NCBI GenBank assembly: GCA_014904985.1 | Contig: MU129042.1 | Span: forward strand, 1-64,000 | Reading direction: 5' to 3' | From: Hydnum rufescens UP504 | Lineage: Eukaryota; Basidiomycota; Agaricomycetes; Cantharellales; Hydnaceae | Length of the DNA: 64,000 nt | Shown here: piece by piece, positions 8,684 through 20,111 of the stretch | How the letters are laid out: each line of letters opens with the position of its first letter | How positions within the stretch are numbered: the first letter of the stretch is position 1 | Translations under genes and position numbers: made by a program | Notes under the pieces: model-generated | What the model was told of the DNA's origin: nothing | The model's database searches: none | What the model saw: only the letters and a program-made list of their open reading frames with translations

Positions 8684-11600
8684 ATGTTCCAACGATTTCG
8701 GCGCTTCCTTATGCCGACCCGTGCTACATCTCCGGCAAGCGGTATTCCGCATGACCAACGCTGCTGGCCTTGTCGCCTTCAAAATACCCCTTGCTCTTTG
8801 GAGTCTGGGCCGACAAACGGTGTCTGTTTGGTTTGTCAAACGTTCAACATGAAATGTGTAGGAGTTGGTGAGGATTTCCCCATGGTAAGACCTACATCGT
8901 TCAGTCAATATTCCATGCTTACAATGTGTGCCTTAAATCAAGACCTCGAACTCAAAGCGGGCAGCCAACGCGATAAAGCAGTGGATCGCTCATCCCGTCA
9001 ATCGCGATTCCGATGTTCCTCCACTTGATTTATCACACCTGTGAGACGTTTTCAGTTCTATTCTCCCGTATCTACTCACAGGCAGGGCTTAGTGTACCTC
9101 TTGTCTTCACTGTCGAACCCGTAGCTGTTCAGGAGGCATTGGAGAGACACACGAATCCTCCAAAGACACTTACCAACTCTTTCAACCTTGCGATGCAGAT
9201 CGCCAGTCAAGCGCAGGACTTGGGAAAGTTTGGCCCCCATTAACGTCGATCGCGAACCATGCATTTGCCACCTGCCGACTCCTGTTGCTCCGCGTGCCTC
9301 AAGATGGAGCTCTTTTTCCATCTCATCCAATTGAACGAGATTATCGTAATGTGTCCTTCCTGACCGCTGCTTTGCCCGTTTTATCCACGCAAGTACCGTA
9401 CATTTTCAATCCCATGACGTGTTTAACATTCCTTTCCCTAAAGAATACTTCGCCAGACCTCCGAGCTACTGCTCAAGGGACCCTTGGATGACGCAAGTGC
9501 AATGGACCAAGCACTTGAAATAATCTTGGCCTGTGTCACACGACTGGAGCAGTCCCTCGAAGAAGCTAGAGGAGCTACCGATGTGGGTCACATAGTGGAG
9601 GACATTAAATCCATTCTCAGCGTCAAGACGACCACATTGTATGACCTCGACGTAGTCAGAGCAGATGGAACAGATGGAACAGATGTGGACTTGGGGCCGC
9701 GGTCTGATGAGGGTGGAACCCCCGGGCCGAGTACGTTCGCCTTGGCACCAGAAACTCGTGAAGATGAGGCAACCATGCGAAACTTGGACTTGTCTTTGCC
9801 GTCCACGCCTAGTGATCCGGCTGGGCCCCGGCCCAGGGTATCTGGGGATGATGGTCTCCGCAGTGAGCATGGCCTCGCACCGCCTCGCACCGCCTCACAA
9901 CCCACCCCTCCCTATTCCATGCGCTCCAGAAGACTCTTTTCACCGAGAAGACGTAGCGTCAAGTCGCCATCACTGCCATTTCATGATTCCTCTCCTAACA
10001 AACCATCCACCTCGATCGTTCAACACACTCTTCCTGAATCTCCAGGCGTGCCTCAGTCACCATACCCAGATTACCTCAACGAGACCGCTGGCCCACGATG
10101 GGATATTGCTTTCGCCGTGACCTCCATCTTGGCGGATATTCCTGCTGTCCCTCTCGCACTTACAATCCCACTCACCCAAGTTTTGGATGTTGCTTCGGGG
10201 ATAATCGACGTGGTTAAAACCATGCGAAATGGAAGAGATGGATGTACCCAGCTCGTAGTTCGGGTCGTAAGGTTCCTTGAGCTCTTGGTAGACAATCTAA
10301 AGAGGATGAACACCCTCGATAGCAGGCCACTGGCTTTAGGCCTATTCGTTTTGAAAAGGTATGTGTTTAAAATTTCATTGACATTCGGTGTACCGAAATA
10401 TGTCTTTCGGCTATGGCTATAGAAACTTGATGGCATTCCATGCTGACGCAACACGATGGTCCGGTTTGAATCGTCTGGGGAGCCACCTCCAGCGGGATAA
10501 AATTATGTCTGCGATATCGAGGCACGGAGACAATCTGGCAGATTGCTTGCACAGAATCCAAGTGAGTGTATATTCAATGCACACATTCTCACTTCATGCA
10601 ATGAGCTAATGTTATCAGATGACTGCGCTTTGGGGCCCATCAGTCTTAGCAAGAGGGGTGGCATCCTCTGAAAGCACTCCAGTCAGTAATCCATGTCTGT
10701 GCACCGCCGTTTGGCCGGATGATAACCACCCCATTATCAGGCTTCGATTGATGCAGGACTGCGCAACCTCCTTGAGAGCCCGGCGGGTCAGGGAGTGCTT
10801 GAACAGGTCGGAGCCGCTGTACAGGGGCGCTTGGAAGAGCTGGGGTTACGGACGACTGCAGCACCGCCTGGCTCAAGGTACGTATCATGCTTGCTCCAAG
10901 ATGTTAATTAGGCACTGATGAAGACTAAATAGATCCCCGGGCATGACTAGGTATAACCATCGTGTCTTATACCTCACGATGCAGATATCCGAGCTTACGG
11001 CCGAGGTCGGCTCTATCTTGCCGGATATTTCGGTCGTCACGGATAAGAAAATGCCGTCTGTAAGATGGGAAACTCGCTGGCCACAGACGGGGAACCCAAT
11101 GCAGCAATTACGCGAAACACTTTTGGCAACATTGCAACTGCTGGACGAACTGCATGATACCTCGCAGGTTAAACTTGACTCAGCTATGCTATCAAAAAGG
11201 CTGTATGAATTGGTGTTGAACTTGAGGGATTTGGGCCTTTGGGATGAAGTCCTTGCGGTCCAGGCTCAGGTAGTGGAACTGTGCCGACTTCGAGGAGAGA
11301 TGGCAGATGTTGCTTCCTCGCTCACCGGTCTCTCCGCCTGCCTTTGGTACCTTGGCCGCAATGAGGAAGGCCTCAAGCCATGTCAGGAGGCCGTCAGCAT
11401 TTTTCGCCAACTTCAACCGAAAGTATTCCACCTAGGTCTCGCCCACTCCCTTGTCATCTTCTCCACTCATCTTTGGAAATTGGGCCGCCATCAAGAAATG
11501 CTTGAGGCGAGTGAGGAGGCTGTGAGCATTTATCGCCTAGAAGTCACAGATCCCCCGGATGCACTCCGCGCATATCTTGCTCAGTCTCTTTACAACTTCT

Positions 11601-12925
11601 CCATTCATCTTTCGGAATTTGGTCGCCATGAGGAAGCGCTCAAGTCAAATACGGAGGCTTTGGACATTTATCGCCATCTAGTGGTAAAGCAACCAGACAT
11701 ATTCCATCCATATTTCGCTCTATCTCTTAACAATTCCTCGCTTTGTCTTTCGAAATTTGGCCGCCATCAGGAAGCACTTGAGGCAAGTGAGGAATCTGTC
11801 AGCATTTATCGTCTGCTAGCTGCAGATCGACCACAAGTGTTCCGCCCAGATCTCGCTCGCTCTCTCACCAGCCTCTCGCATTGTCTTTCGGAATTTGGTC
11901 GCCATGAAGAGGCTCTCGAGTCAAGCGAGGAGGCCTTAAGCGTTTATCGCCCACTAGTTGCAGATCGACCGGAATTATTCCGCCCAGATCTTGCTCTCTC
12001 TCTTAACAAACTCTCCCTTCATCTTTTGGAATTCGGCCGCCATGAAGAAGCACTGGGGGCAATTGAAGAGGCCACGAGCATTTATCGTCTGCTCATTGCA
12101 GATCGACCACGGGTATTCCACCCAGATCTCGCTCGCTCTCTTACCAACCTCTCACGTTGCCTTTCGGAATTTGGTCGCCATGAAGAGGCCCTCAAGTCAA
12201 GTGAGGAGGCCGCGAGCATTTATCGCCTGCTAGTCGTAGATCGACCGGAAGTATTCCTCCCAGATCTCGCCCGCTCTCTTACCAACCTCTCACGTTGTCT
12301 TTCGGAATTTGGTCGCCATGAAGAGGCCCTCAAGTCAAGTGAGGAGGCCGTTGGCATTTATCGCCTGAGGGCCGCAGATCGACCGGAAGTATTCCTCCCA
12401 GATCTCGCTCGCTCTCTTACCAACCTTTCGCGTTGTCTTTCGGGATTGGGTCGCCATGATGAGGCTCTTCGGTCAAGTGAGGAGGCCTTACATATTTATC
12501 GCCCGCTAGCTGCAGATCGATCGGAATTATTCCGCCCAGATCTTGCTCTCTCTCTTAACAATCTCTCCCTTCGTCTTTTGGATTTCGGCCGCCATGAGGA
12601 AGCACTTGAGGCAATTGAGGAGGCCACGAGCATCTATCGTCCGCTAGCTGTAGACCGACCACAAGTATTCCGCCCAGATCTTGCTCGCTCTCTTACCAAC
12701 CTCTCGCGTTGTCTTTCGAAATCTGGTCGCCTTAAAGAGGCTCTCGAGTCAAGTAAGGAGGCCGAGAGCCTGCTAATGGCAGATCGAGCGGAACCGTTCC
12801 CCCGAGATCTTGCTGTCTCTCTTAATGATCCCCCCCTTTATCCTTCCAAACCGGTCTCCATCAAGAAGCCCAGAGGTGATTTGAGGAGGCCGCAACCATT
12901 TGTTACAGGCTATGAGGTATTTTGA
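8684..12925 (+). CDS. NLR-like receptor: Cys6 cluster, MLKL-type bundle, TPR array (copy A)
   Basis: Model: exons 8684-8884, 8943-9040, 9093-9388, 9444-10358, 10423-10561, 10619-10681, 10741-10877, 10933-12925, about 1280 aa; the phases agree except for one missing base near 9236 in a run of C, which copy B does not lack (real frameshift or assembly error). Residues 27, 30, 37, 48, 51, 58 are cysteines spaced C-x2-C-x6-C-x10-C-x2-C-x6-C, like fungal Zn2Cys6 clusters. A disordered Ser/Pro-rich stretch follows. Then comes a helical segment containing ALTIPLTQVLDVASGI and RFLELLVDNLKRMN, resembling the MLKL/HeLo-like N-terminal bundles found in Agaricomycete receptors. The last 500 residues are about nine 48-residue repeats (LxNLSxxLSxFGRHEEALxxxEEAxSIYR), TPR-like. 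No NTPase lies between. A cell-death or sensing role is inferred from the architecture. The 9389 intron uses a GC donor where copy B has GT. Confidence 0.75.
11290..12780 (+). repeat. 144-bp in-frame tandem repeats coding TPR-like units
   Basis: Within the last exon of the receptor-like gene a 144-base unit recurs about nine to ten times. Each unit encodes two helices around a GRHEEAL turn, followed by SIYR, then a loop such as ADRPEVFRPDLARS. Adjacent units are very similar at the DNA level, so unequal exchange can change copy number; copy B has a different number and many breaks. Confidence 0.85.
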
Positions 12926-13071
12926 CCCAATCTATTTCTTGCTTGCTCTCTTTGCACCTTGCTTGGATCCCTTGCTTCAGGAAACTAATGGTGTTCGAGA
13001 GCAGAGATCTTCCTCTTTGCAAGCTCTGGGGTATATCACAGCTGTAGATAAAATTTGAGGCGGTCCTGCCT

Positions 13072-14368
13072 TCAGTGCTTTACATTGCTTATTCCTGTTG
13101 TAGCTGGATTTGGGGCAAGGCCCCTCCAATTCCGATCCCTAATTCTTTGGGTCCATGCATCACGGCGCCTTTCTCTGGTTTGTAAAACACGCTGGCTATG
13201 CCAAAGCTGAAGTTCGAACCTGCAATACGTGGCTAGCCCGATCAGTCGGAGCAAGCATAATCTTGTCCCTGAAACTCACTGGTTTACCCAGGAAATCAAC
13301 AGACCCTAGAATACGGTACAGTTGTTGCAGAACTTCTTGTCTGTAATGGAAAGGATCCTTGTCGAGGAAAACTGGTGTACTCATCCGTGCATCTTTGATC
13401 CCGAGGGCGTTGAGCTGCGATTGCGCTTCATTGACATTACCCAGGGCCTTAGTGAGGGAATTCACCACGACTGCCAACGAAGTTTGCAGAACCAGCCTAG
13501 CGAGGTGGGTTAGTAGGATTCGTTGGGCTCGCGAAATCACATCCTTTTCTTCATGATCGAGGGTGGCGGCTGAACAGGCTACAACTCTAACACTTCAGAA
13601 TGCAATTCCTGTCAGTCCGCGACATCGGTCAGACCTGGAATGACACCCGGATCGGGAATTAACGCAGTAAAGAACCATATAGTGAACACGGGACGCAGCG
13701 TTGGGGTATAGGATCCCGCACTCCCTCCGGTGTTTCGACCTCCCATAAACTTCCCTTGACCTAGGAAAAGTCAAAAAGAGCTGAAAGGATATCCTCGTCG
13801 ACACTGATCATCATAGCTTGCAGTCTTGCAATGAGACGGGAGCACATACCCACGTATGAGGAAACTTCTGGGCAAGAAGATCAACTACGCAAACAGTCAT
13901 CCTTAAGTGCCGTCATGGAGGCTGGTGTCGCCAGAAGATCTCTGTAAGACCCGTCTCTATTCGATTGAGGGGTTTCGTGGAGAACTGCAGGGCACAGAGC
14001 ATCATCAAGCCAAGCCGGTTGAGAATCCACAGGGTTGATAGAGATACATTTATAGTTTGCGCGGTATTGCTATGGGCGTACTCGAGACTGAACGCCGTCA
14101 AGGAAATACGCGCGAGTTCCACCATTTGTTTATGGATCAGCAAGACACCGAAGCCCGCAGAGTCCAAGTTAACAGTTAGAGAACCTATCCGTCCTCGGCG
14201 ACGACTGGTACGAAAGCCTCCATTCCCATTAAGGTCACTGCCCGAGACGAGCTCTGCAGACGGGGCTTGGACTTGCAACAGGCTGAGGGATTTAACGTAG
14301 TTCGATACAGCGAGGGTTTGCGTTCCAACCTCAGCACGAACTATCAAGGGAGATAGTGTAGGGTCCAT
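13072..14368 (-). pseudogene. Unknown gene 3, block copy A
   Basis: Several minus-strand frames conserved in copy B make up one gene. It begins near 14368 (MDPTLSPLIVRAEVG), includes SLEYAHSNTAQTINVSLSTL, then a middle piece with PVFTIWFFTALIPDPG, and ends with a helical part (ISRAQRILLTHLARLVLQTS, then LQQLYRILGSVDFLGKPVSF). No known domain is recognised. A TGA in the middle piece, in the sequence around 13615, is shared by both copies and the frames do not join cleanly, so the gene was probably already damaged before the duplication, or intron positions are missed. It is convergent with the receptor-like gene and marks the right end of the duplicated block. Confidence 0.5.
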
Positions 14369-15300
14369 GCGGGGTTCGGAGCTTGAATGGAGTAAGGGTC
14401 CCGATTTCTAGCATGCGGATGCCACGGGTTTCGTTGTTTGAGTACAAGTGATGCCTTTTATAGGATGCCGAAGGGAAGCCCAGGCATTAGCCACCGACGA
14501 ATGACCGAGCACAGTGTACAGTGGAACTTGGGTACCCGAGCTTCCATCTTCGTGATGCGTGTCATATTATACAGCATATTTCAGAACCCCATGCCTTCCA
14601 GCGATTAGCTATAGAAACGCCTTATGTTCTGGGAGAAAGTGTAGAAACATCACTGTCTCTGAACTCGAAATGGCCACCGAGCGAAAGAAAAGGTCACAAA
14701 AGGATTGGCCCCTTCAATTGCAACGTCTGTCTTGATGAGATTCGGTGGTTGGGATTCCTCGCCACGAGATGATACCCGCAACTGCACGATATCGACTTTG
14801 TGGATGTTAGTTGGGGGCAGCCTCATAAGCTAATAGTGAGGTGAGAAGCACTGAACTAGTCCTTCTGGTGCCATCGTGTATTGAGACCAGGATATGCAAC
14901 TGTCGGAGGCTCCTCATTTCTAGGTTTCATAAGTTGAATCGGAGCCCTCTTCCCAAGTTCCAGGGTTGATTTTCGGCGGTAAAGACGCCCCACGTTCTCG
15001 GAAACGGAGAGATTTCCCTAGACGATGTCTCAGAATCAATCTTGGCGCCAGTGTAACCACCTGGGAACGTTTATATTTCCCATGGCCAAGTTCCCAAGAT
15101 ACTCCGATGTATACACAGCACTTCAGTTAGAGATGGAGTTCCCAGAACGATTTCCGGTCTGGCACTTAGGGCCTCAAGGGACAACGCCCATCAGGAAACA
15201 TGAGTGGAAGGCACGGAGAGAAGCACCAGGACACAACACTCGAGACCGTTGCGAGTCCCCTAATCGAAAATCATTGCCGCGGGACAGTTGTGCGAGCATC
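14369..15300. other. No gene recognised between block copy A and NLR remnant
   Basis: Only short frames without motifs are seen. A stretch at about 15206-15310 (GAGAGAAGCACCAG, then AAAATCATTGCC) recurs near 26150-26220, directly joined there to the gene 3 remnant, which shows that copy B lost about 1 kb present in copy A. Confidence 0.5.
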
Positions 15301-15389
15301 ATACTGAATAACCGGCTTCGACGTAGATCCTCGCAGATCGCGTTTCCGATCACTGCGGAAGTTCCCGAGGCGCGCTTTCCTCACAACCA

Positions 15390-18215
15390 CACGTCCCGAC
15401 GATTCTGGCGCCCCCTTATAATGACCCATGGTGCACCTCAGCTAGCGATGTTCTACGCCACCAGGGCTGCTGGCCCTGTCGTCTTCAAAACTGCCCTTGC
15501 TCTTGACGATCTGGGGTGAGAAATGGTGTCTGCTTGGTCTGTCAAATATTCAACATGAAATGTTAGGAGTCGGTAAGAATTTTCCCAGGGTGAGACCTAC
15601 GTTCCCCACTCACCGTGTGTGACTCATGCAAGCCCTAGGGCTCAAAGCGAGCGGCCAAGGTAAAGGCGGTGGATTGCTCATCCCGCCAACCGCAATCCTG
15701 ATGTGCCTCCGCTCAATTTATGGACGGGATCTAGTATCTTCCTTGTCATGATCCTCGAAGCCGTGGCTGCTCAGGAGGCATTTGAGGGACCTGCGCATCC
15801 TCCCAAGTTGCTTACCAACTCTTGTGACCCATAATGAGAAAAGCATAGGACTTGTGGAGGCTCGGCACCCTGCTAACGTCGATTTTGAACCGTGCATTTT
15901 CCACCTGCTAAGTCCTGTTGCTCTATGTTCCTGCAGACGGTGCTCTTTTTCCATTTCATCCGACTGAAGGGGATTGTCGTTTTGCGCCCATCGTGACCGC
16001 TGGTTTACCCGATTTACCTTTATAATTACCCCGCATTCCTCTTCCCGTGCTGTCTTTAAGACACGTTTCCCACAAAGAATAGTCCACTATACGTCGGAGC
16101 CGCTGCTCTAGGGTTGCACGAGTGGATCATGGAATGGAAGAGGCATTTGGAATAATCTTAGCTTGCGTCCCAGAATTGAAGCACTCCTCCAAGAAGCTAG
16201 AGGAACTGTCTATGTGGGTCATATGGAAGACATTCTCGGGGCCATGAAGACCACATTGCGTGACTTCGACATAGTCGAGGGAGGTGGAGTAGACGCGAGC
16301 TTCTGGCTCCAATTTGATGATGCTGGAGCCCGAAGACCGAGTGCCCGGCTTGGCACCGGAGACTCGTGAAAATGAGCCAACCATGCGAAACTCGGGGTTG
16401 TCTTTGCTGGTGATCTGGCTGGGACAGGGCTTAAGGTACTCGGGTATGATGGTCTCCGTAGTGAGCATGGTGTTCTCCCTCCTTATGATGCTTGTGAGTG
16501 CGTGTGAATTAAACTTGTGAGTCTCCAAGGAGACTTCAACAATAGTCATCAATTATTAATGCATGAAGATCCGAGCGTAGATAATCAAAGCATATTTCTT
16601 CAAATACAAAGTGGTGTCTTCTACCGGTACGGTGCATTGTCCAGCGCACCCCATTGATCCAGTCCAAGTTGAAGACGATTTCCGCATTTTCGCACGAAGG
16701 TCACAGATCCACGACATTCTGCTGTCTCCTCGTGCCATGTGTGCAAGCCACCGTTCTGGAGGCGAGGACGCACCAGTGTCGTGTGTTGAAGGCACTCGTG
16801 TAGCTGTGTTGGCCAAGATCACGTCGTAGCTGGAGAGTGGTGATGGCCGGTGTACTGGCTCAACGGACTCGTTGGAGTCGGCAAATCAGCGATTGCCTAA
16901 ACAGCCGTTGAGTGAGCGGCGATATTTCCCTACGTCACCCACTACTTGTATTCCTGACGCAGGCTCTGCGGCTCGCGAAATCGGACAGTGCGTTCAAGGT
17001 GATCATTGTGGATGCCCTAAAACAAGATCCGACGCTTGGGCAGAAGACATTGCTGTCCGAGCTTCATGGATTAACCTTGACGCTCCTTCGCGCTATCAAT
17101 CCTCGTTGGCGCCCTATGCTTATCATCCTCGATGCCTCGACGAGTGTGAGGAGAAGGGTGCCGCCGACATTTTGCGACCGGGGTTTGCACCCTCATCCGA
17201 ATACCTTTCCTACGGATCTTGATCACAGGCCGTCCACATCTTCGCCCATCCTCATCTCCAAAAGTCCCGAACCTTGCGAAGATGATTTCTCCATAACACG
17301 GAGGCATCAATCGTTCAGAGCTCTTCATTGAATTGGTTAAAATTCCATAGAAACTTACTGTTCCGATGCCTACGGATTTGATAACAGAGGCGGGGACGAA
17401 TTCGCTGCTAGAAAAGTTCAAGAAGCTATCCATTTACGTACCTACGGCGATCCGATGTATTGGCGATGATCCTGCGTGAGATCCTCACACACATCTTCGC
17501 CTTATACTTGGTACCCGCTCAGCCCAAGAACGGATATCATATACCCAGCTGGACGATTTCTGCATGTGTGCTCCGCAACTCCCTCCCGTCGTATAACCCT
17601 AGAGAGTTTCTAAGGCGCTTTCAAATTGTCGTCGGGAGCCTCGTGCTATTATGAGAGCCTCTCCTGTTTCATTTGTTGGCTCGATTTGTTCAGTACGAAA
17701 TGCACATCTTTGAAGCCACCTTGCGGTATCTTCTCTCGGTCATCTTCTCACCGTCCGATATTCACGAGGCTCCCGGTGGCTCATCCTTCGTTCCTTGACT
17801 TCATTACAGATCCTCACGATGCCTTCTCTCCGAATTCGTCATCGTCCCCGCGCCAGAGCAGGAACTCGGACACTATGCGATGCTTTGAACTCGTGGCCAC
17901 GAATCTAAAGTGGGGTGTAACTGGGATCTGGGAACCGTCGCTCCTGAACCGCGAGGTTGACGGGTTTGAAGAGAAAGTGAGAACTGCTGTTGTCACCGGA
18001 AGCCCAGTTTGCATGCCGGTATTGGGCGTCACATCTATCCCGTCTTGAGCTTGGAGACGAACTGAAGGGACAAGCGTTGCAGTCGTTCTCGATCAGCTTA
18101 ATTTTGTGGTGGTTCGAGGCGATGAGCCTGATAGGCGGTGTCTCTGCTACTGTGAATTCCATGAAAGAGGCGGACAGTAAGTGCATTGATTGGTCCTCCA
18201 TGGCCACATACTGAT
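15390..18215 (+). pseudogene. Broken NACHT-type NLR (copy C of the receptor N-terminus plus NTPase)
   Basis: The N-terminal part (about 15390-16520) is a decayed third copy of the receptor N-terminus: all six cluster cysteines are still readable around 15460-15565, but with stops and a lost start. It then enters an NTPase: Walker A GVGKSA at about 16874-16888 preceded by YWLNGL, and a Walker B block at 17119-17153 reading LIILDA then, after a 1-base loss, LDECEEK. Sensor-like FLRILITGRP follows near 17210. Post-NACHT helical sequence includes RFQIVVGSL, HPSFLDFITDPHD and ACRYWASHLSR near 18010, typical of NLRs that often carry WD40 repeats. Several frameshifts and stops (for example TAG replacing the expected Trp codon before LESGDGR, near 16828) show it is dead. 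No C-terminal repeats are found. Confidence 0.85.
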
Positions 18216-18618
18216 TGGACAATGACTCATGAGTTCGAAATGCGAGTTGGCGCGCATTACCGTGCTGGACGAGCTGGACGACACGTACTAATTTATCTTT
18301 ACGGCGAAGTCATAAGAGGCAGCGCGCTTCACGTATGTAAGTCCGCATTGCCATTCACACCATTGCGTTACACAAAATATATTGCAAAGAAACAAACCAT
18401 TCCATCCGCATATGCCAATGTGTGGAGTCTCAGTGGTCGCAGAATCTGAGCAATTTGACCATTGTGCACTCAGGCTCTGAGGATTTCACTGTGTGTCATA
18501 GAATACCATTCCAAAAGCACTCATTGCAACGGCCATTCTGCTGCCGTTCAGCCGATTGCATGTTCGTCGCATGGGCTTGCAAACAACATTACATGATCCA
18601 TAGTTGTACATTGATATT

Positions 18619-19757
18619 ATAACACAGTCCGAATCCTGTCTCCCATATTGCGCACCATTGACCTCGTTCGATGTAGTGCATTTACTCGTCCATAGACACT
18701 ACAATGGTAGTAATCAGCTTCTACTGGCCAGTCATGTTCATCCACCTCCTTAACCTGGCCAAATCGTTTCAATTCGATGCCTTGCAGGGAGTGTCGGGCT
18801 GTGTTGCAATCTAATGTTCAAAAAAAAAGTCAACAATGCTACAGAAATATTACTAGTGACAGTGTTCTCCTTACCGAGAACTCGTGTTCTGTCTGCTTTC
18901 CACCTCCACTCATGGCCTAAGAGCACGAGGGTGTAGGACCCGTCCTGAGTACGACATGCAGCTCTCTCCGATGCCGTCCCAAGGGTTGGGTAGTACTGAC
19001 AAGCTCCCACTTGGTCCCGCCATTTGTGTACCCGTGGGCATTGATATGTTTAATGTAAAAGCGAGGACGGATGTTAGTATCGAGTCGAAGTTTGTCACGG
19101 AGGCCACCCGAGATATATTCTGCTGAGAAGAGGTCCTCATTCACCCCTGTACAGATAATAGGTGAATGAAACAATCTGATCCTGTCCACTTAGACTTACG
19201 AAGTGTTACCTTCTCTCGAGTTCTATCTAGATGGTGAAGGAGAATCTCCAGGATTGGTCCATGCGTTGGGCTGGTTTGAGGAGACCGAGGTGTCTAGATA
19301 CTCTAATTCACCGACAGCATCCCCAATATAATGAGTGCCACTTACCACAGGAGCCGTCCCATCGAGGACTGCCTGAAGATGGGCCAAGGTGTCATGTACC
19401 GGTTGATTGTCTGCACCATAGTGGAGAGCGTCATGTAATTGGCTCAGCCTCCTGAGGGCGCTCTTTAAGTAATGCTCGTTCAAATAATCGATCCCAGAAA
19501 GGCGTGTCTTGCACTTACTGTTGAATCTCTTGCACATCCTCTTCATGAGTAGCGTCGACGGCGGCGAGTCTGCCTTCGTAGTGTCGTATTTGGGCGAGCA
19601 CGGCAGATTGGGCCTCGCCGATCAAAACGGCCCTGTCGGGTGTGCCAACAAGGAGATCTGCAAAATTTGTACCGCCATCGACAGGAATTTTGGCAAGTTC
19701 TTGAAGGAGCTTGGGCAGGTGGCCTGCTATCGTCCAGGGGTAGTGGGGAACTGCCAT
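18619..19757 (-). pseudogene. Unknown gene 1, block copy B (frameshifted)
   Basis: This is the paralogue of the gene at 6558-7680, with the same intron positions. It starts MAVPHYPW at 19757; the first intron donor GTAAGT follows the codons EIQQ; the last exon ends RNMGDRIRTVL near 18619. In exon 4 the codon before the last intron is CGA, keeping the frame that copy A has lost. However, one extra base in exon 3 (around 19260) shifts the frame before ILEILLHHLD, so this copy is also broken. It is divergent to the copy B receptor at 20112. The function is unknown, as for copy A. Confidence 0.65.
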
Positions 19758-20111
19758 AGACGATAGTGAGAGCTTGAAGGGGTGTACTTCCCGTTCTGGG
19801 ATTTCTTCTCCCCAGATGGAAATTCGCCAGCGAGTGTCCAGTTGACAGAGAATACAAAAGGAGAAAGGCTCACGCTAATTTAAAATGAGCAATTTCAGTT
19901 CGGTAGTCCGTACATACTGTATCGTGTTGCCGGATTACTGTACACTTCGTTCCCTTTGTCACAAACATATCTCCAGCTTGCTGAAACGAACTTTCCATAT
20001 TTGGGGATTACACAGTCAGACGGAAACCTTTCTTTTCACAGACCCTTCTCATTATTGTGCCCCCATGCCCATTTGTTTTGAAGTGCTGAACCATACTGTC
20101 TCCCTAACCAC

